Positions 44,883-53,733 of a DNA stretch of 64,000 nucleotides are shown one piece after another. The stretch spans positions 124,001-188,000 of the forward strand of contig NZ_JABSSU010000004.1 of the NCBI RefSeq assembly GCF_013213835.1. The letters run 5' to 3'. The notes below the pieces were generated by a model, which saw only the letters and a program-made list of their open reading frames with translations, was not told the DNA's origin and did not search any database. Each line of letters begins with the position of its first letter. Position 1 is the first letter of the stretch. The translations under genes were made by a program, and so were the position numbers. The DNA is from Winogradskyella sp. (GTDB lineage: Bacteria > Bacteroidota > Bacteroidia > Flavobacteriales > Flavobacteriaceae).

Positions 44883-45182
44883 TTAAACAGCAACGGCTAC
44901 AGCAGTGCCTGTGACAGAAACCATAGCATAGTTACTAGACATAAGTTCAATTTCTACTTTAATACCAACGACTGCATTAGCGTTTAATTGCTTTGCATTT
45001 TCTTGTAATTGCTGAAAAGCTCTTTCCTTTGTACTATCAACACTATTTCTAATAGATGTTAGGTATTTAGTCATACTAAATCCCATAACAAGTTTTTCTT
45101 CAGCAATTGCCACTCCTGTTACGATACCTAAATAGTCTATTATCTTAAAGTTTTCTATTGAATTTGTTGTTGTTAATATCAT
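44883..45182 (-). CDS. YbjQ-family (heavy-metal-binding-like) protein
   Basis: The 99-aa protein contains NSIENFKIIDYLGIVTGVAI, then AFQQLQENAKQLNANAVVGIKVEIEL and a beta strand with VSVTGTAVAVAV. This is the compact pentameric YbjQ fold. No metal-binding cysteines are present despite the family name. It overlaps the next gene upstream by four bases (ATGA). Confidence 0.9.
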   Translation of the reverse strand: MILTTTNSIENFKIIDYLGIVTGVAIAEEKLVMGFSMTKYLTSIRNSVDSTKERAFQQLQENAKQLNANAVVGIKVEIELMSSNYAMVSVTGTAVAVAV

Positions 45183-45433
45183 AGAGATTTATGCTTTAAA
45201 TATGCCTGCCATAACTCTTGAGGATTATTTACAGATAAGTTTACTGATCCGCAAGAACCACAAATACAAGCGTTTAATTTTGATTTTTTAAAGGTATTAA
45301 AAATAAGTCTATCTGAAGTTTTTATATGAACAGATAAATCATGTTTTGCATCCATATGTCCATGGTCTACAATAGTTAAATCATGCATTAACTTATTAGA
45401 ACCACAAACACTGCATTTATCTTGTGTTGACAT
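45179..45433 (-). CDS. Small double-CxxC zinc-ribbon protein
   Basis: The 84-aa protein has CSVCGS near residue 7 and CICGSCGS near residue 57, which could bind one or two zinc ions. I do not recognise a named family. It is translationally coupled to the YbjQ-type gene, suggesting a shared role; similar pairs are known to me only as hypothetical proteins. Confidence 0.75.
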   Translation of the reverse strand: MSTQDKCSVCGSNKLMHDLTIVDHGHMDAKHDLSVHIKTSDRLIFNTFKKSKLNACICGSCGSVNLSVNNPQELWQAYLKHKSL

Positions 45434-45490
45434 AATAATTTATATTTTAATTATAGATATTAAAAAACATTAAGCATGATAAATTGGTGT

Positions 45491-47719
45491 TTATTCAGCT
45501 TTACCAACCATGTAAAAGTCTAAGTGTTTCTTTACTAAATCTGTGTTTTTTACCTTCACAATTACTTCATCACCAAGCTGATACATACTATGTGTATTTC
45601 TACCAATCATTGCATAATGGTCTTGATCAAAATCATAGGTATCGTCTTTCATATCTCTTACACTTACCATACCTTCACATTTATTCTGAACAATTTCAAC
45701 ATAAATTCCCCAATCTGTTACACCAGAAATTACACCTAAAAATTCTTCATCTTGATGGTCTTGCATAAAACGAATCTGCATGTATTTAATAGAATCTCGT
45801 TCGGCTTTTGTAGCTAAGTATTCCATGTTGCTAGAGTGCTTACATTTCTCTTCGTATACTTCTTCATTTGCCGATTGTCCACCATCTAAATAATGTTGTA
45901 ATAAACGATGCGCCATCACATCTGGATAACGACGAATTGGTGATGTAAAATGGCTATAATAGTCAAAAGCTAACCCATAATGACCAATATTATGCGTTGT
46001 GTATTCGGCCTTTGCCATAGTTCTTATTGCTAAGGTATCTACTAAATTCTGCTCCTTCTTCCCTACTACATCGCTTAATAATTGGTTTAATGAAGATGCT
46101 ACACTATTACGGTCTTTAAAATTTAGTTTATGACCAAAACGACCAACAACATTTTGTAATTGTGCTAGTTTAGCTTCATCTGGTTCATCATGTACACGGT
46201 ATACAAAGGTTTTCTTTGGATTTTGTTTTCCTATAAATTCAGATACTTTTCTATTAGCTAATAACATGAATTCTTCAATCAATTTATTAGCATCTTTACT
46301 TGTTTTAAAGAATACTCCAACCGGATTTGCGGCTTCATCTAAATTAAATTTTACTTCAACTTTATCAAAAGAAATGGCGCCAGTACGCATACGTTTTGAA
46401 CGCATCTTTTTAGCAAGTTCATCTAATTTAAGTACTGCAAATGCAATATTTTCATCTGTGTTATATGCTTCACCAGTTAATGAGACTTCTTTTGGTATTG
46501 TGGTGTTAAGTTGAGACGCTTCAACTGCGCTCAGCGTGACATTCTGCTCTATAATTGCTTGAGCTTCTTCATAAGCAAAACGTGCATCAGAATACGTCAC
46601 TGTTCTTCCAAACCATTGGTCTTTAATTTCGGCTTTATCATTCATTTTAAAAACAGCAGAAAAGGTATACTTTTCTTCGTGTGGTCTTAAAGAACAAGCA
46701 CCATTAGATAAAATCTCTGGAAGCATCGGTACTACGCGATCTACTAAATAAATAGAAGTTGCACGTTCATAAGCTTCATCATCTAAAACAGTGCCTTCTT
46801 CTAAGTAATGTGATACATCTGCAATGTGAATTCCTATTTCGTACAATCCATTTTCCAAAACCGTAAAAGATAAAGCATCATCAAAATCTTTAGCATCTTT
46901 TGGGTCTATAGTAAAAGTTAAATCTTGTCGCATATCGCGACGTTTAGCGATTTCTTCTTCAGTAATAGAAGTATCTAACTTGTTAGCATATTGTTCAACT
47001 TCGTAAGGAAACTCATGTGGTAACCCATATTCTGCAAGTATAGAATGGATCTCTGTACTATGTTCACCTGGTTTACCTAAAACCTCTTTAACCTTTCCGT
47101 AAGGTGAATCTGCCTTTTCTGGCCAATCAGTTAAGGTAATTAATACTTTATCACCATCTTCAGCCTTTTTAGTTTTATTGATTGGTACAAAAATGTCTTT
47201 ATACATCTTTGAACTGTCTGCAATTACAAATGCAAAATTCTTATTCTCATGAATTTGAATGGTACCAACATACTCGGTTTTAGCTCGATTTAATATGTTA
47301 GTAATCTCACCTTCTACCTTACCTCGTTTTCTGCGTTTGTAAGCATAGAATTCTACCTCATCACCGTCTAATGCTTTGTTGATATTATTAGATGCTATAA
47401 ACACATCTTCATCAAATTCGTCACTTATAACATAACCATTTCCTTTTGACGATAAATCTAAAATACCAGTATAATACTCTGCAAACACTATTGCTCTAAA
47501 CTTACCACGATCTACTTGTTCTATTTCTTGTTTAGCTGCTAGTTTTGCTAAGGTTTTTATGATTTGATTACGACTACTAGCATCATTTACACCGATAATA
47601 GCAGCAATTTGTTTATAGTTAAAGGATTTGTTTCGTTCTTTTTTTAGTATACCAAGAATGGTGTTTGTAAGATTTGAAATATTATTTTTTCTTGACTTTT
47701 TATTTCTTTTTCTAGCCAT
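45491..47719 (-). CDS. rnr: Ribonuclease R with in-frame repeat insert
   Basis: The 742-aa 3'-5' exoribonuclease has cold-shock domains, a winged helix (FNYKQIAAIIGVNDASSRNQIIKTL), and an RNB domain with DFDDALSFT (catalytic aspartates) and GIHIADVSHYLEEG. It also has RVHDEPDEAKL, HNIGHYGLAFDYYSHFTSPIRRYPD and an S1 domain. Residues 392-401 (QNVTLSAVEA) are encoded by a copy of a dispersed repeat; related enzymes as I recall them lack this piece. It degrades structured RNA. Confidence 0.96.
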   Translation of the reverse strand: MARKRNKKSRKNNISNLTNTILGILKKERNKSFNYKQIAAIIGVNDASSRNQIIKTLAKLAAKQEIEQVDRGKFRAIVFAEYYTGILDLSSKGNGYVISDEFDEDVFIASNNINKALDGDEVEFYAYKRRKRGKVEGEITNILNRAKTEYVGTIQIHENKNFAFVIADSSKMYKDIFVPINKTKKAEDGDKVLITLTDWPEKADSPYGKVKEVLGKPGEHSTEIHSILAEYGLPHEFPYEVEQYANKLDTSITEEEIAKRRDMRQDLTFTIDPKDAKDFDDALSFTVLENGLYEIGIHIADVSHYLEEGTVLDDEAYERATSIYLVDRVVPMLPEILSNGACSLRPHEEKYTFSAVFKMNDKAEIKDQWFGRTVTYSDARFAYEEAQAIIEQNVTLSAVEASQLNTTIPKEVSLTGEAYNTDENIAFAVLKLDELAKKMRSKRMRTGAISFDKVEVKFNLDEAANPVGVFFKTSKDANKLIEEFMLLANRKVSEFIGKQNPKKTFVYRVHDEPDEAKLAQLQNVVGRFGHKLNFKDRNSVASSLNQLLSDVVGKKEQNLVDTLAIRTMAKAEYTTHNIGHYGLAFDYYSHFTSPIRRYPDVMAHRLLQHYLDGGQSANEEVYEEKCKHSSNMEYLATKAERDSIKYMQIRFMQDHQDEEFLGVISGVTDWGIYVEIVQNKCEGMVSVRDMKDDTYDFDQDHYAMIGRNTHSMYQLGDEVIVKVKNTDLVKKHLDFYMVGKAE
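46518..46540. repeat. Dispersed repeat inserted in the rnr coding sequence
   Basis: GCTTCAACTGCGCTCAGCGTGAC followed by ATTCTG is a copy of the flavobacterial CTTCGAC...CTCAGCGTGACA element seen at 41341. It adds residues reading VTLSAVEA to RNase R between the RNB strands near FAYEEAQAIIE and TTIPKEVSLTGEAYN. The reading frame is preserved. Confidence 0.7.
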
Positions 47720-47740
47720 ATATTGTTTTCATTTTTAAGT

Positions 47741-47804
47741 TGTCATTCTGATTAGAGTGAAGAATCTTGAATTATTATAGATTCCTGCCTACGCAGGAAT
47801 GACA
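47741..47804. repeat. Compound dispersed repeat: GTCATTCTGA...GAAGAATCT and ATTCCTGC/GCAGGAAT hairpin
   Basis: TGTCATTCTGATTAGAGTGA then AGAATCT is one element. After it lies a perfect eight-base stem ATTCCTGC (47781-47788) with GCAGGAAT (47793-47800), ending in GACAG. These are the best-preserved copies of the repeat types in this window, just upstream of rnr. Confidence 0.65.
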
Positions 47805-48390
47805 GTATATTAAACTTAATAACAGGAAAGAAGAACTTATTAAGTTTACAACAAAGCTACAGTATTAAATTTTAAAAATGTTTAGATAAGGTTAAATAAA
47901 TGAAAAACACTTATTCACATTTAGTATTATATTAATTATTTTTTCTTTTAAAATTTTAAAAAATTATAGTGATTATTATTGTTTGTTAATAGCGGTATAA
48001 CTTTTTGAAGCTTTATTTTGATAAGTGTTTTATTGAAAATTATTGAAAGGAAATTAACAGTTATAAACTGAATTAAACCATTAGTTTTGAAGCATTTTAT
48101 ATATGCTATTAACAATTGTTGATAACGTAATTCACTGTTAATTTTTAATAATAAATTAACTTAACATAGGTTAACAACAAACCATTTAGTGCTCATAACT
48201 TCACAAAAAATTTACATAAATAGATTTGTATGTTAACTGAAAGTTACCAATTGTTAATTTTCCGGAATAAAACAAGAGATTTTTACTAAGAGTTATTGAT
48301 AGATATTAACAAGTAATTAAAAGTGGTGTGAACATGTTTATAAACCTACATCTTATTTGTAATTTTGCATAAATTCAATTTAATAACAAA
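47805..48390. other. Gene-free AT-rich region, candidate replication origin
   Basis: No coding frame is seen in the 705 bases between rnr and rpiB. From about 47984 to 48311 there are about ten copies of TGTTAA or TTAACA, including a TTAACA-type cluster at 48156-48176 and the palindrome AACAATTGTT at 48111-48120. TTATTCACA at 47911-47919 is a perfect TTATNCACA DnaA box, and TGTTGATAA at 48117-48125 is one base off the reverse consensus. Gene direction shifts from mostly minus to mixed across it. Confidence 0.45.
48360..48367 (+). promoter_or_regulatory. Candidate -7 element for rpiB
   Basis: TAATTTTG fits TAnnTTTG, 57 bases upstream of the ATG at 48425. Confidence 0.35.
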
Positions 48391-48418
48391 GAGATTGCTT
48401 TAAAGCGCTCGCAAAGAC
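48391..48418. repeat. Dispersed repeat relic (GAGATTGCTT...CGCAAAGAC)
   Basis: GAGATTGCTTTAAAGCGCTC followed by GCAAAGAC matches the common flavobacterial motif GAGATTGCTTCG...CTCGCAAAGAC. It lies six bases upstream of rpiB. Confidence 0.5.
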
Positions 48419-48424
48419 AAAAAA

Positions 48425-48859
48425 ATGACAATTTCTATAGGTAACGATCACGCAGGTCCTGAATACAAAAAAGCAATTATTGAATTACTAGAATCTAAAG
48501 GTTATACTGTTAATAATTACGGAACAGATACAGCTGATAGTGTAGATTACCCAGATTTTGTACATCCGGTTGCTAGTGATGTTAATGATAATAAAGTAGA
48601 TCTTGGTATTTTAATTTGTGGTACAGCAAATGGTGTAGCGATGACTGCAAATAAATATAAGAATGTGCGTGCTGGCGTGTGTTGGACTAAAGAAATTACT
48701 GAACTTACAAGACAACATAATAATGCCAATATATGTTGTATACCTGCAAGATATACAGCTCCGCAACAGGCTGTACAAATTGTAGAAACCTTTTTAACTA
48801 CAGAGTTTGAAGGTGGACGACACCAAAGACGCGTAGAAAAGATTAATTTATCTTGCTAA
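48425..48859 (+). CDS. rpiB: Ribose 5-phosphate isomerase B
   Basis: The 144-aa protein has ISIGNDHAGPEYKKAII, VDYPDFVHPVASDV, LGILICGTANGVAMTANKYKNVRAG (with catalytic Cys in CGT) and NNANICCIPARY. Length and motifs match RpiB/LacAB. It interconverts ribulose and ribose 5-phosphate. Confidence 0.96.
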   Translation: MTISIGNDHAGPEYKKAIIELLESKGYTVNNYGTDTADSVDYPDFVHPVASDVNDNKVDLGILICGTANGVAMTANKYKNVRAGVCWTKEITELTRQHNNANICCIPARYTAPQQAVQIVETFLTTEFEGGRHQRRVEKINLSC

Positions 48860-48862
48860 TTT

Positions 48863-48897
48863 ATTCAATGTCATCTCATTGAATAATTACTTTTTTT
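48863..48897 (+). terminator. Terminator after rpiB
   Basis: The eight-base stem ATTCAATG (48863-48870) with CATTGAAT (48877-48884), then AATTAC and seven T residues. Confidence 0.7.
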
Positions 48898-48912
48898 AGC
48901 GTATTTTGACTG

Positions 48913-48942
48913 ATGAGATGCTGAAATTAGTTCAGCATGACA
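48913..48942. repeat. Dispersed inverted repeat before the CDF gene
   Basis: ATGCTGAA (48918-48925) with TTCAGCAT (48931-48938) is a perfect eight-base stem, flanked by GAG and GACA. The CDF gene starts only 14 bases after it, so the repeat is in the promoter or leader of that gene. Confidence 0.6.
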
Positions 48943-48955
48943 AAACACGTTATCA

Positions 48956-49873
48956 TTGAGTCACTCTCATTCTCATAACCACTCACATCACCATCATCAA
49001 CTTAATGGTCGTAACCTTATTATATCCATTGTTTTAAACATTGCGATAACAGCGGCTCAGATTATTGGTGGTGTAATATCTGGTAGTTTAGCCTTACTAA
49101 GTGATGCACTTCATAATTTTAGTGATGTAATCTCATTAATAATTAGTTTAGTTGCTAATAAACTGGTAAGGAAAAAAGCGTCATTACAGCGAACGTTTGG
49201 CTATAAACGCGCTGAAATTTTAGCCGCTTTTATCAATGCAGCGTCCTTAATTATAGTTGCGATATTTTTGATGATTGAAGCTGTTGAACGTTATAGAAAT
49301 CCACAGGAAATTGAATCTAACCTTGTTATTTGGTTATCTATAATTGCTATTTTAGGAAATGGTTTTAGTGTTTTATTACTTAGAAGTAATGCCAAAGACA
49401 ATATGAACATGAAAACCGTTTACCTGCATCTATTTACTGATATGATGGCAAGTATAGCGGTTTTAGTAGGTGGATTATTAATGAAGTTTTATCAAATTTG
49501 GTGGATAGACAGTCTTTTAACCTTCGCTATTGCTATTTACCTTATCGTTATGGGTTGGGACTTATTAAAAAGTTCATTTAAAGTACTAATGTTATTTACA
49601 CCAGACGCGACTTCAGTGAAAGCAATCGTTGAAGATATTGAGTCTCTTAATTTAGTAAAGAACGTTCATCATGTTCATATCTGGCAACTCAATGAAGATG
49701 AAACCCATTTAGAAGCTCATATAGATTTTAAGGAAGATATTACGCTTTCAAGATTTGATGTTATATTGGGAGAAATTGAAACCATTGTAAAACAAAATCA
49801 TGGTATTAATCATGTTAACATACAACCAGAGTTTGGTAAGCGAGATGCTAAAGATATAATTGTTCAGGATTAG
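48956..49873 (+). CDS. Cation diffusion facilitator (zinc/cobalt/iron exporter)
   Basis: The 305-aa protein begins with a histidine-rich metal-binding stretch (SHSHSHNHSHHHHQ) and has six membrane segments. The CDF motif SLALLSDALHNFSDVISLIIS carries the HNFSD metal site, with HLFTDMMASIAVLVGG in segment five and a C-terminal domain with HHVHIWQLNEDETHLEAHID. The only start that includes the His-rich tail is TTG at 48956, since no ATG precedes it in frame. It exports divalent metal by proton exchange. Confidence 0.93.
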   Translation: MSHSHSHNHSHHHHQLNGRNLIISIVLNIAITAAQIIGGVISGSLALLSDALHNFSDVISLIISLVANKLVRKKASLQRTFGYKRAEILAAFINAASLIIVAIFLMIEAVERYRNPQEIESNLVIWLSIIAILGNGFSVLLLRSNAKDNMNMKTVYLHLFTDMMASIAVLVGGLLMKFYQIWWIDSLLTFAIAIYLIVMGWDLLKSSFKVLMLFTPDATSVKAIVEDIESLNLVKNVHHVHIWQLNEDETHLEAHIDFKEDITLSRFDVILGEIETIVKQNHGINHVNIQPEFGKRDAKDIIVQD

Positions 49874-49877
49874 ATAT

Positions 49878-50327
49878 ATGTTAGAAATACAAGTAAAGAC
49901 TTTTAATGAATTAACTTTATCTGAATTATATGAAGTCTTACAATTAAGATCTGAAGTCTTTGTTGTAGAACAAGATTGTGTATATCAAGATATCGATGGT
50001 AAAGATCAAAAATCTTTACACGTTATAGGTTTTAAAGATGAAATAATAGTGGCTTATACACGCATCTTTAAAGCTGGTGATTATTTTAAGGAGGCAAGTA
50101 TTGGTAGAGTAGTGGTAAAAGAAAATGAGCGTCATTACAAATATGGAAATACAATAATGAAAGCTTCAATTGAGGCTATTAAAAGATATTATAATAACTC
50201 AGATATAAGGATTTCTGCACAATGTTATCTCAAAACCTTTTATAATAATTTAGGATTTAAAGAAGTAGGAGATGAGTACCTTGAAGATGGAATTCCGCAT
50301 ATTAATATGCTATTATATCAAGATTAG
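49878..50327 (+). CDS. GNAT acetyltransferase (ElaA-like)
   Basis: The 149-aa protein has LYEVLQLRSEVFVVEQDCVYQDIDGKDQKSLHVIG and IGRVVVKENERHYKYGNTIMKASI, the ElaA subtype signatures. ATG at 49878 is taken as the start, five bases after the CDF stop. Its acceptor is unknown. Its end overlaps the end of the convergent OmpA gene by four bases. Confidence 0.9.
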   Translation: MLEIQVKTFNELTLSELYEVLQLRSEVFVVEQDCVYQDIDGKDQKSLHVIGFKDEIIVAYTRIFKAGDYFKEASIGRVVVKENERHYKYGNTIMKASIEAIKRYYNNSDIRISAQCYLKTFYNNLGFKEVGDEYLEDGIPHINMLLYQD

Positions 50328-51166
50328 TTTCTAGGTTTTAAAACTCTAGTAACTAAAATTTCAACACGTCTGTCTAGTTCAGGCTCGCCGCCAAGTGGAA
50401 ACTTACGTTTATGACCTACAAATTTCATTCGGTAGTGTTTTACACCTTTTTTAATGAAATAATCGTACACTGCTTTAGCTCTAGCTAATGATAAATTTCT
50501 AATTTTTGTTTTGCGGTCTATAGCGTCTCTTGTACCATGCGTACAGCAAACATGTCCTTCTATTGTAAAATAGACATCTGTGCGTTTTACAAGTACCTCT
50601 GCAATTTTATCTAATGCAGCCATAGATTCTTTGGTTAAAGTACTATAACCTGTACGAAACAGAATATTTTGTAATTGAATTTTATCACCTTCTTTTAGCT
50701 CACCGCTTAATAAATCTTCAGTAGTCTCTTTTTTAGGCTGTACTTTCTTCTCTCGCGGTGGATCATAAGGTTGAACGATGATTTCAACTTTTCTATTTAA
50801 TCCACGAATTTTGTAAAGGTCATTGTCGTTAACAACATTAAGTAATATTTCACCTTTACCATCAACATTAGTAATTACAGATTCATCAAATTCGTTGTTA
50901 GAAAACACTTCTTTTATAGCATCTGCGCGTTGTTGTGAGAGCACCATATTGTATGAATCACTTCCTCTGTCATCACAAAAACCATAAATAGATATTTTTT
51001 TGATATCAAGATTTTCTATTTCCGACAAAAACAATAATAAACGACTCTCTTCTGTTTCTGGAATATCGTATTGATCAGTTAAAAAATACACTTGATGTTT
51101 TATCTCTTTTTGTGCAATTGAGAACTGACAAACTAAGGTTAATATGACTATAATTAGGGACCTCAT
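50324..51166 (-). CDS. OmpA-family protein with two OmpA-like domains
   Basis: The 280-aa protein has a signal peptide (VILTLVCQFSIAQ). The first OmpA-like region (about 20-120) contains ISIYGFCDDRGSDSYNMVLSQQRADAIKEVF. After a linker with PREKKVQPKK, a second one holds FTIEGHVCCTHGTRDAID and NLSLARAKAVYDYFIKKGVKHYRMKFVGHKRK. Both have the peptidoglycan-binding pattern. No N-terminal barrel is present, so it is a periplasmic tether rather than a porin. Confidence 0.85.
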   Translation of the reverse strand: MRSLIIVILTLVCQFSIAQKEIKHQVYFLTDQYDIPETEESRLLLFLSEIENLDIKKISIYGFCDDRGSDSYNMVLSQQRADAIKEVFSNNEFDESVITNVDGKGEILLNVVNDNDLYKIRGLNRKVEIIVQPYDPPREKKVQPKKETTEDLLSGELKEGDKIQLQNILFRTGYSTLTKESMAALDKIAEVLVKRTDVYFTIEGHVCCTHGTRDAIDRKTKIRNLSLARAKAVYDYFIKKGVKHYRMKFVGHKRKFPLGGEPELDRRVEILVTRVLKPRN

Positions 51167-51279
51167 TTTAATTGAATTTAAGAATATTCAATAATTATCT
51201 GGTATGTTAAAGATATATAATTTTAATTAAAACCTTCAAATTACTGAAATACAGAAGTCTAACAACTTTTATAATACAA

Positions 51280-52908
51280 CTACTTTCTTAGGATATTATT
51301 ATACTGCTGCTGATTATTAAGAATACTTATAGCTTCTTTAATTTCTGTATTGTTTGCCGTATAATAATTATAAAGCCCTTCACTGTAGAAATAACGTTTT
51401 ATGATTTCATCTGTTAATAAGGCTTTTAGTTGTGTTTTATTTTTATCTATAGCACTGCTTTTGTAAGCTTTAATTTCTGAAACCAAGTTTTCATAATCAG
51501 AAGAAATTACAGTATTTAATTCTTCATCTTCTGCAGTTATCATCAAATCGTTTAGAGCTTTTTCAGTCTTAGTTTCAAAATTAAATCCAGTAGACTTTAA
51601 ATACTTTTTAAAGTCCTTAAAATCATTTTCTGAAAACTCAAAAGCGGTTAAATCTTCAACTGTATTATTGTAATAGTAATCAGTTGCAAAATTGAAAACT
51701 AAATTATCTTTTAAGATTGTTTTTGTGATAGGTGTTTGTTTAGATAATTCGACTTCTATATCTGGTTGCACACCACCACCATCATACACCGAACGCCCAT
51801 TTCTGGTTTTAAATTCGTTGTAATTTTCTTGTTTTACACGAGTAGCTTTTCCATTTTCATCTCTATTCCAATAATCTAATGCTTGTATACAACGACCTGA
51901 AGGTGTATAATATCTTGAAATTGTGATTTTCATTTGTGTACCATAAGTTAAAGGCTTAGGTCTTTGTACTAAACCTTTACCGAAACTTCTGGAACCTACA
52001 ACAACTGCTCTATCCATATCTTGTAAAGCACCTGAGACAATTTCGCTAGCAGAGGCACTGCTTCCATCGATTAAAACAACTAATGGAATTTCAGTATCTA
52101 TAGCGTCTCTTTTGGTATAATAAGTTTTATTATACTTTTTTACTTTAGACTTCGTGGTTACAACTAATTGGTTTTTAGGCACGAAAATATTAGTGACATT
52201 GACAGCTTCATTAAGTAAACCACCTGGGTTTCCTCTTAAATCTAAAATAAGCTGTGTTGCGCCTTGGTTTTTTAAAGCTCTAAGCGCTCCAAGTGTTTCT
52301 GCAGAAGCTTTTTTATTGAATTTTCTAAGCACAATATAACCTGTCTTATCATCAATCATTGAGTAATGCGGAACAGCCTTAATCTCTAGAGATTCTCTTA
52401 TAATTTTTACGGTATTTGTTTGTCCTTGACGTTTGTAGGTAATATTAACTTCTGTACCTGAAGCACCTTGTAGTAAGTTACCGGCATCGTCTTTAAAATC
52501 ATCAACAAGAACATTGTCTACTTTAATAATTTCATCACCAGCTTTAAGTCCTGCTTTGTCGGCAGCATAGTTTTTATAGGGTTCTACGATAACGAGTTTG
52601 TCTTTTAAGGTTAACACCTTAGCACCAATACCAGTATAATCACCAGCATTATTAATTCTAGAGGCTTCAACATCTTGCTCATTGTAGAATTGCGTATAAG
52701 GGTCAAGGTCATCTAACATACTCTTTATCGCTGTATCCATTAAATCGCCAGGATTGGTTTCATCAACATAATTCATGTTTAGCTCTTTAAAAAGCGTTGT
52801 GAAGATTTCAATCTGTTTAGCAATCTCGAAGAAATCGTTTTTAAAAGCCGTTGTACTGATAAATACAACAACGGCAAACACGGGAATTAAGAGTCTTTTA
52901 CGTTTCAT
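51280..52908 (-). CDS. S41 C-terminal processing protease (CtpA-like)
   Basis: The 542-aa protein has an N-terminal membrane or signal segment and a PDZ domain (about 85-170: DYTGIGAKVLTLKDKLVIVEPYKNYAADKAGLKAGDEI). The Ser-Lys catalytic centre is in VLIDGSSASASEIVSGALQDMDRAVVVGSRSFGKGLVQ. The last 200 residues are helical. It cleaves misfolded or tail-marked envelope proteins. It overlaps the DUF4349 gene by four bases. Confidence 0.94.
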   Translation of the reverse strand: MKRKRLLIPVFAVVVFISTTAFKNDFFEIAKQIEIFTTLFKELNMNYVDETNPGDLMDTAIKSMLDDLDPYTQFYNEQDVEASRINNAGDYTGIGAKVLTLKDKLVIVEPYKNYAADKAGLKAGDEIIKVDNVLVDDFKDDAGNLLQGASGTEVNITYKRQGQTNTVKIIRESLEIKAVPHYSMIDDKTGYIVLRKFNKKASAETLGALRALKNQGATQLILDLRGNPGGLLNEAVNVTNIFVPKNQLVVTTKSKVKKYNKTYYTKRDAIDTEIPLVVLIDGSSASASEIVSGALQDMDRAVVVGSRSFGKGLVQRPKPLTYGTQMKITISRYYTPSGRCIQALDYWNRDENGKATRVKQENYNEFKTRNGRSVYDGGGVQPDIEVELSKQTPITKTILKDNLVFNFATDYYYNNTVEDLTAFEFSENDFKDFKKYLKSTGFNFETKTEKALNDLMITAEDEELNTVISSDYENLVSEIKAYKSSAIDKNKTQLKALLTDEIIKRYFYSEGLYNYYTANNTEIKEAISILNNQQQYNNILRK

Positions 52909-53726
52909 TTCTTATTTCTTTTTTTAAGCCTTTTTCTAATGAAATATACTAATAGAATTACAATTATTATAAATGGCCAGATATATAATATGCCTAAGAA
53001 AAAGTTTGATAAGCCATCAAATCCAGATACTAAAGCATTCCAAATTTTAGAACCATAAGACTTTGTAACTTTAGATTCAACCGTTACTTTATAAAATTCA
53101 ATATTTATAGTACTTAAAGAAACCTTGTTATTTAAATATTTTAATCGGCCTTGTTTCGCTTCAATTTCTTCTCTTATTTGTGAAAGCTCGCGTTCAATTT
53201 CTAGAATTTCTTTCACATTTTTTGCCTTATTTAAAAGTTCAAGGTATCTGTTTTCAAGTTCTCTTTTAGCTTTTAAACGCGCCTCTAAGTCTATAAACTC
53301 TTCGGTAACATCTTTTAAGGTAACTTGTTTATTGTCAAAATAGTCAACATTAACACTTATATCATCTATAGTAGATTGAAAGTTTTTTGTTGGAATCCTA
53401 ATTGTTAGATGTCTCGAAGTTCTGTTATAGCCTTTATTAGATCTATCATCTTGTATATAACCATTATACTTTTTTAAAACGGTAACAATATGATTGTAAG
53501 TAGCATCAACGTCTTTAGTTTCAAACGATAAATAGGATTCCTTAATGAGTTTAAGATCCTCTTTGGGTTTTTGCAGAGAAACGGCATCATTAAGAATCAT
53601 TTCAGATGCTTCGTAATCATAGACGTTTTCACTATTTGAAACTTCATAATCATCATAAGATTTATCAGTTCCTTTAGAGCATGCTAACGGAATTATTAAT
53701 ACAAATAGGTAAGCTAAATATTTCAT
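52905..53726 (-). CDS. DUF4349 lipoprotein
   Basis: The 273-aa protein has a lipoprotein signal (LIIPLACSKG), the DUF4349 core (ESYLSFETKDVDATYNHIVTVLKKYNGYIQDDRSNKGYNRTSRHLTIRIP) and a coiled coil near 140-200. It also has one C-terminal membrane helix (WPFIIIVILLVYFIRKRLKKR). Function unknown, probably envelope. It is in one unit with the S41 protease. Confidence 0.88.
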   Translation of the reverse strand: MKYLAYLFVLIIPLACSKGTDKSYDDYEVSNSENVYDYEASEMILNDAVSLQKPKEDLKLIKESYLSFETKDVDATYNHIVTVLKKYNGYIQDDRSNKGYNRTSRHLTIRIPTKNFQSTIDDISVNVDYFDNKQVTLKDVTEEFIDLEARLKAKRELENRYLELLNKAKNVKEILEIERELSQIREEIEAKQGRLKYLNNKVSLSTINIEFYKVTVESKVTKSYGSKIWNALVSGFDGLSNFFLGILYIWPFIIIVILLVYFIRKRLKKRNKK

Positions 53727-53733
53727 GATACGT

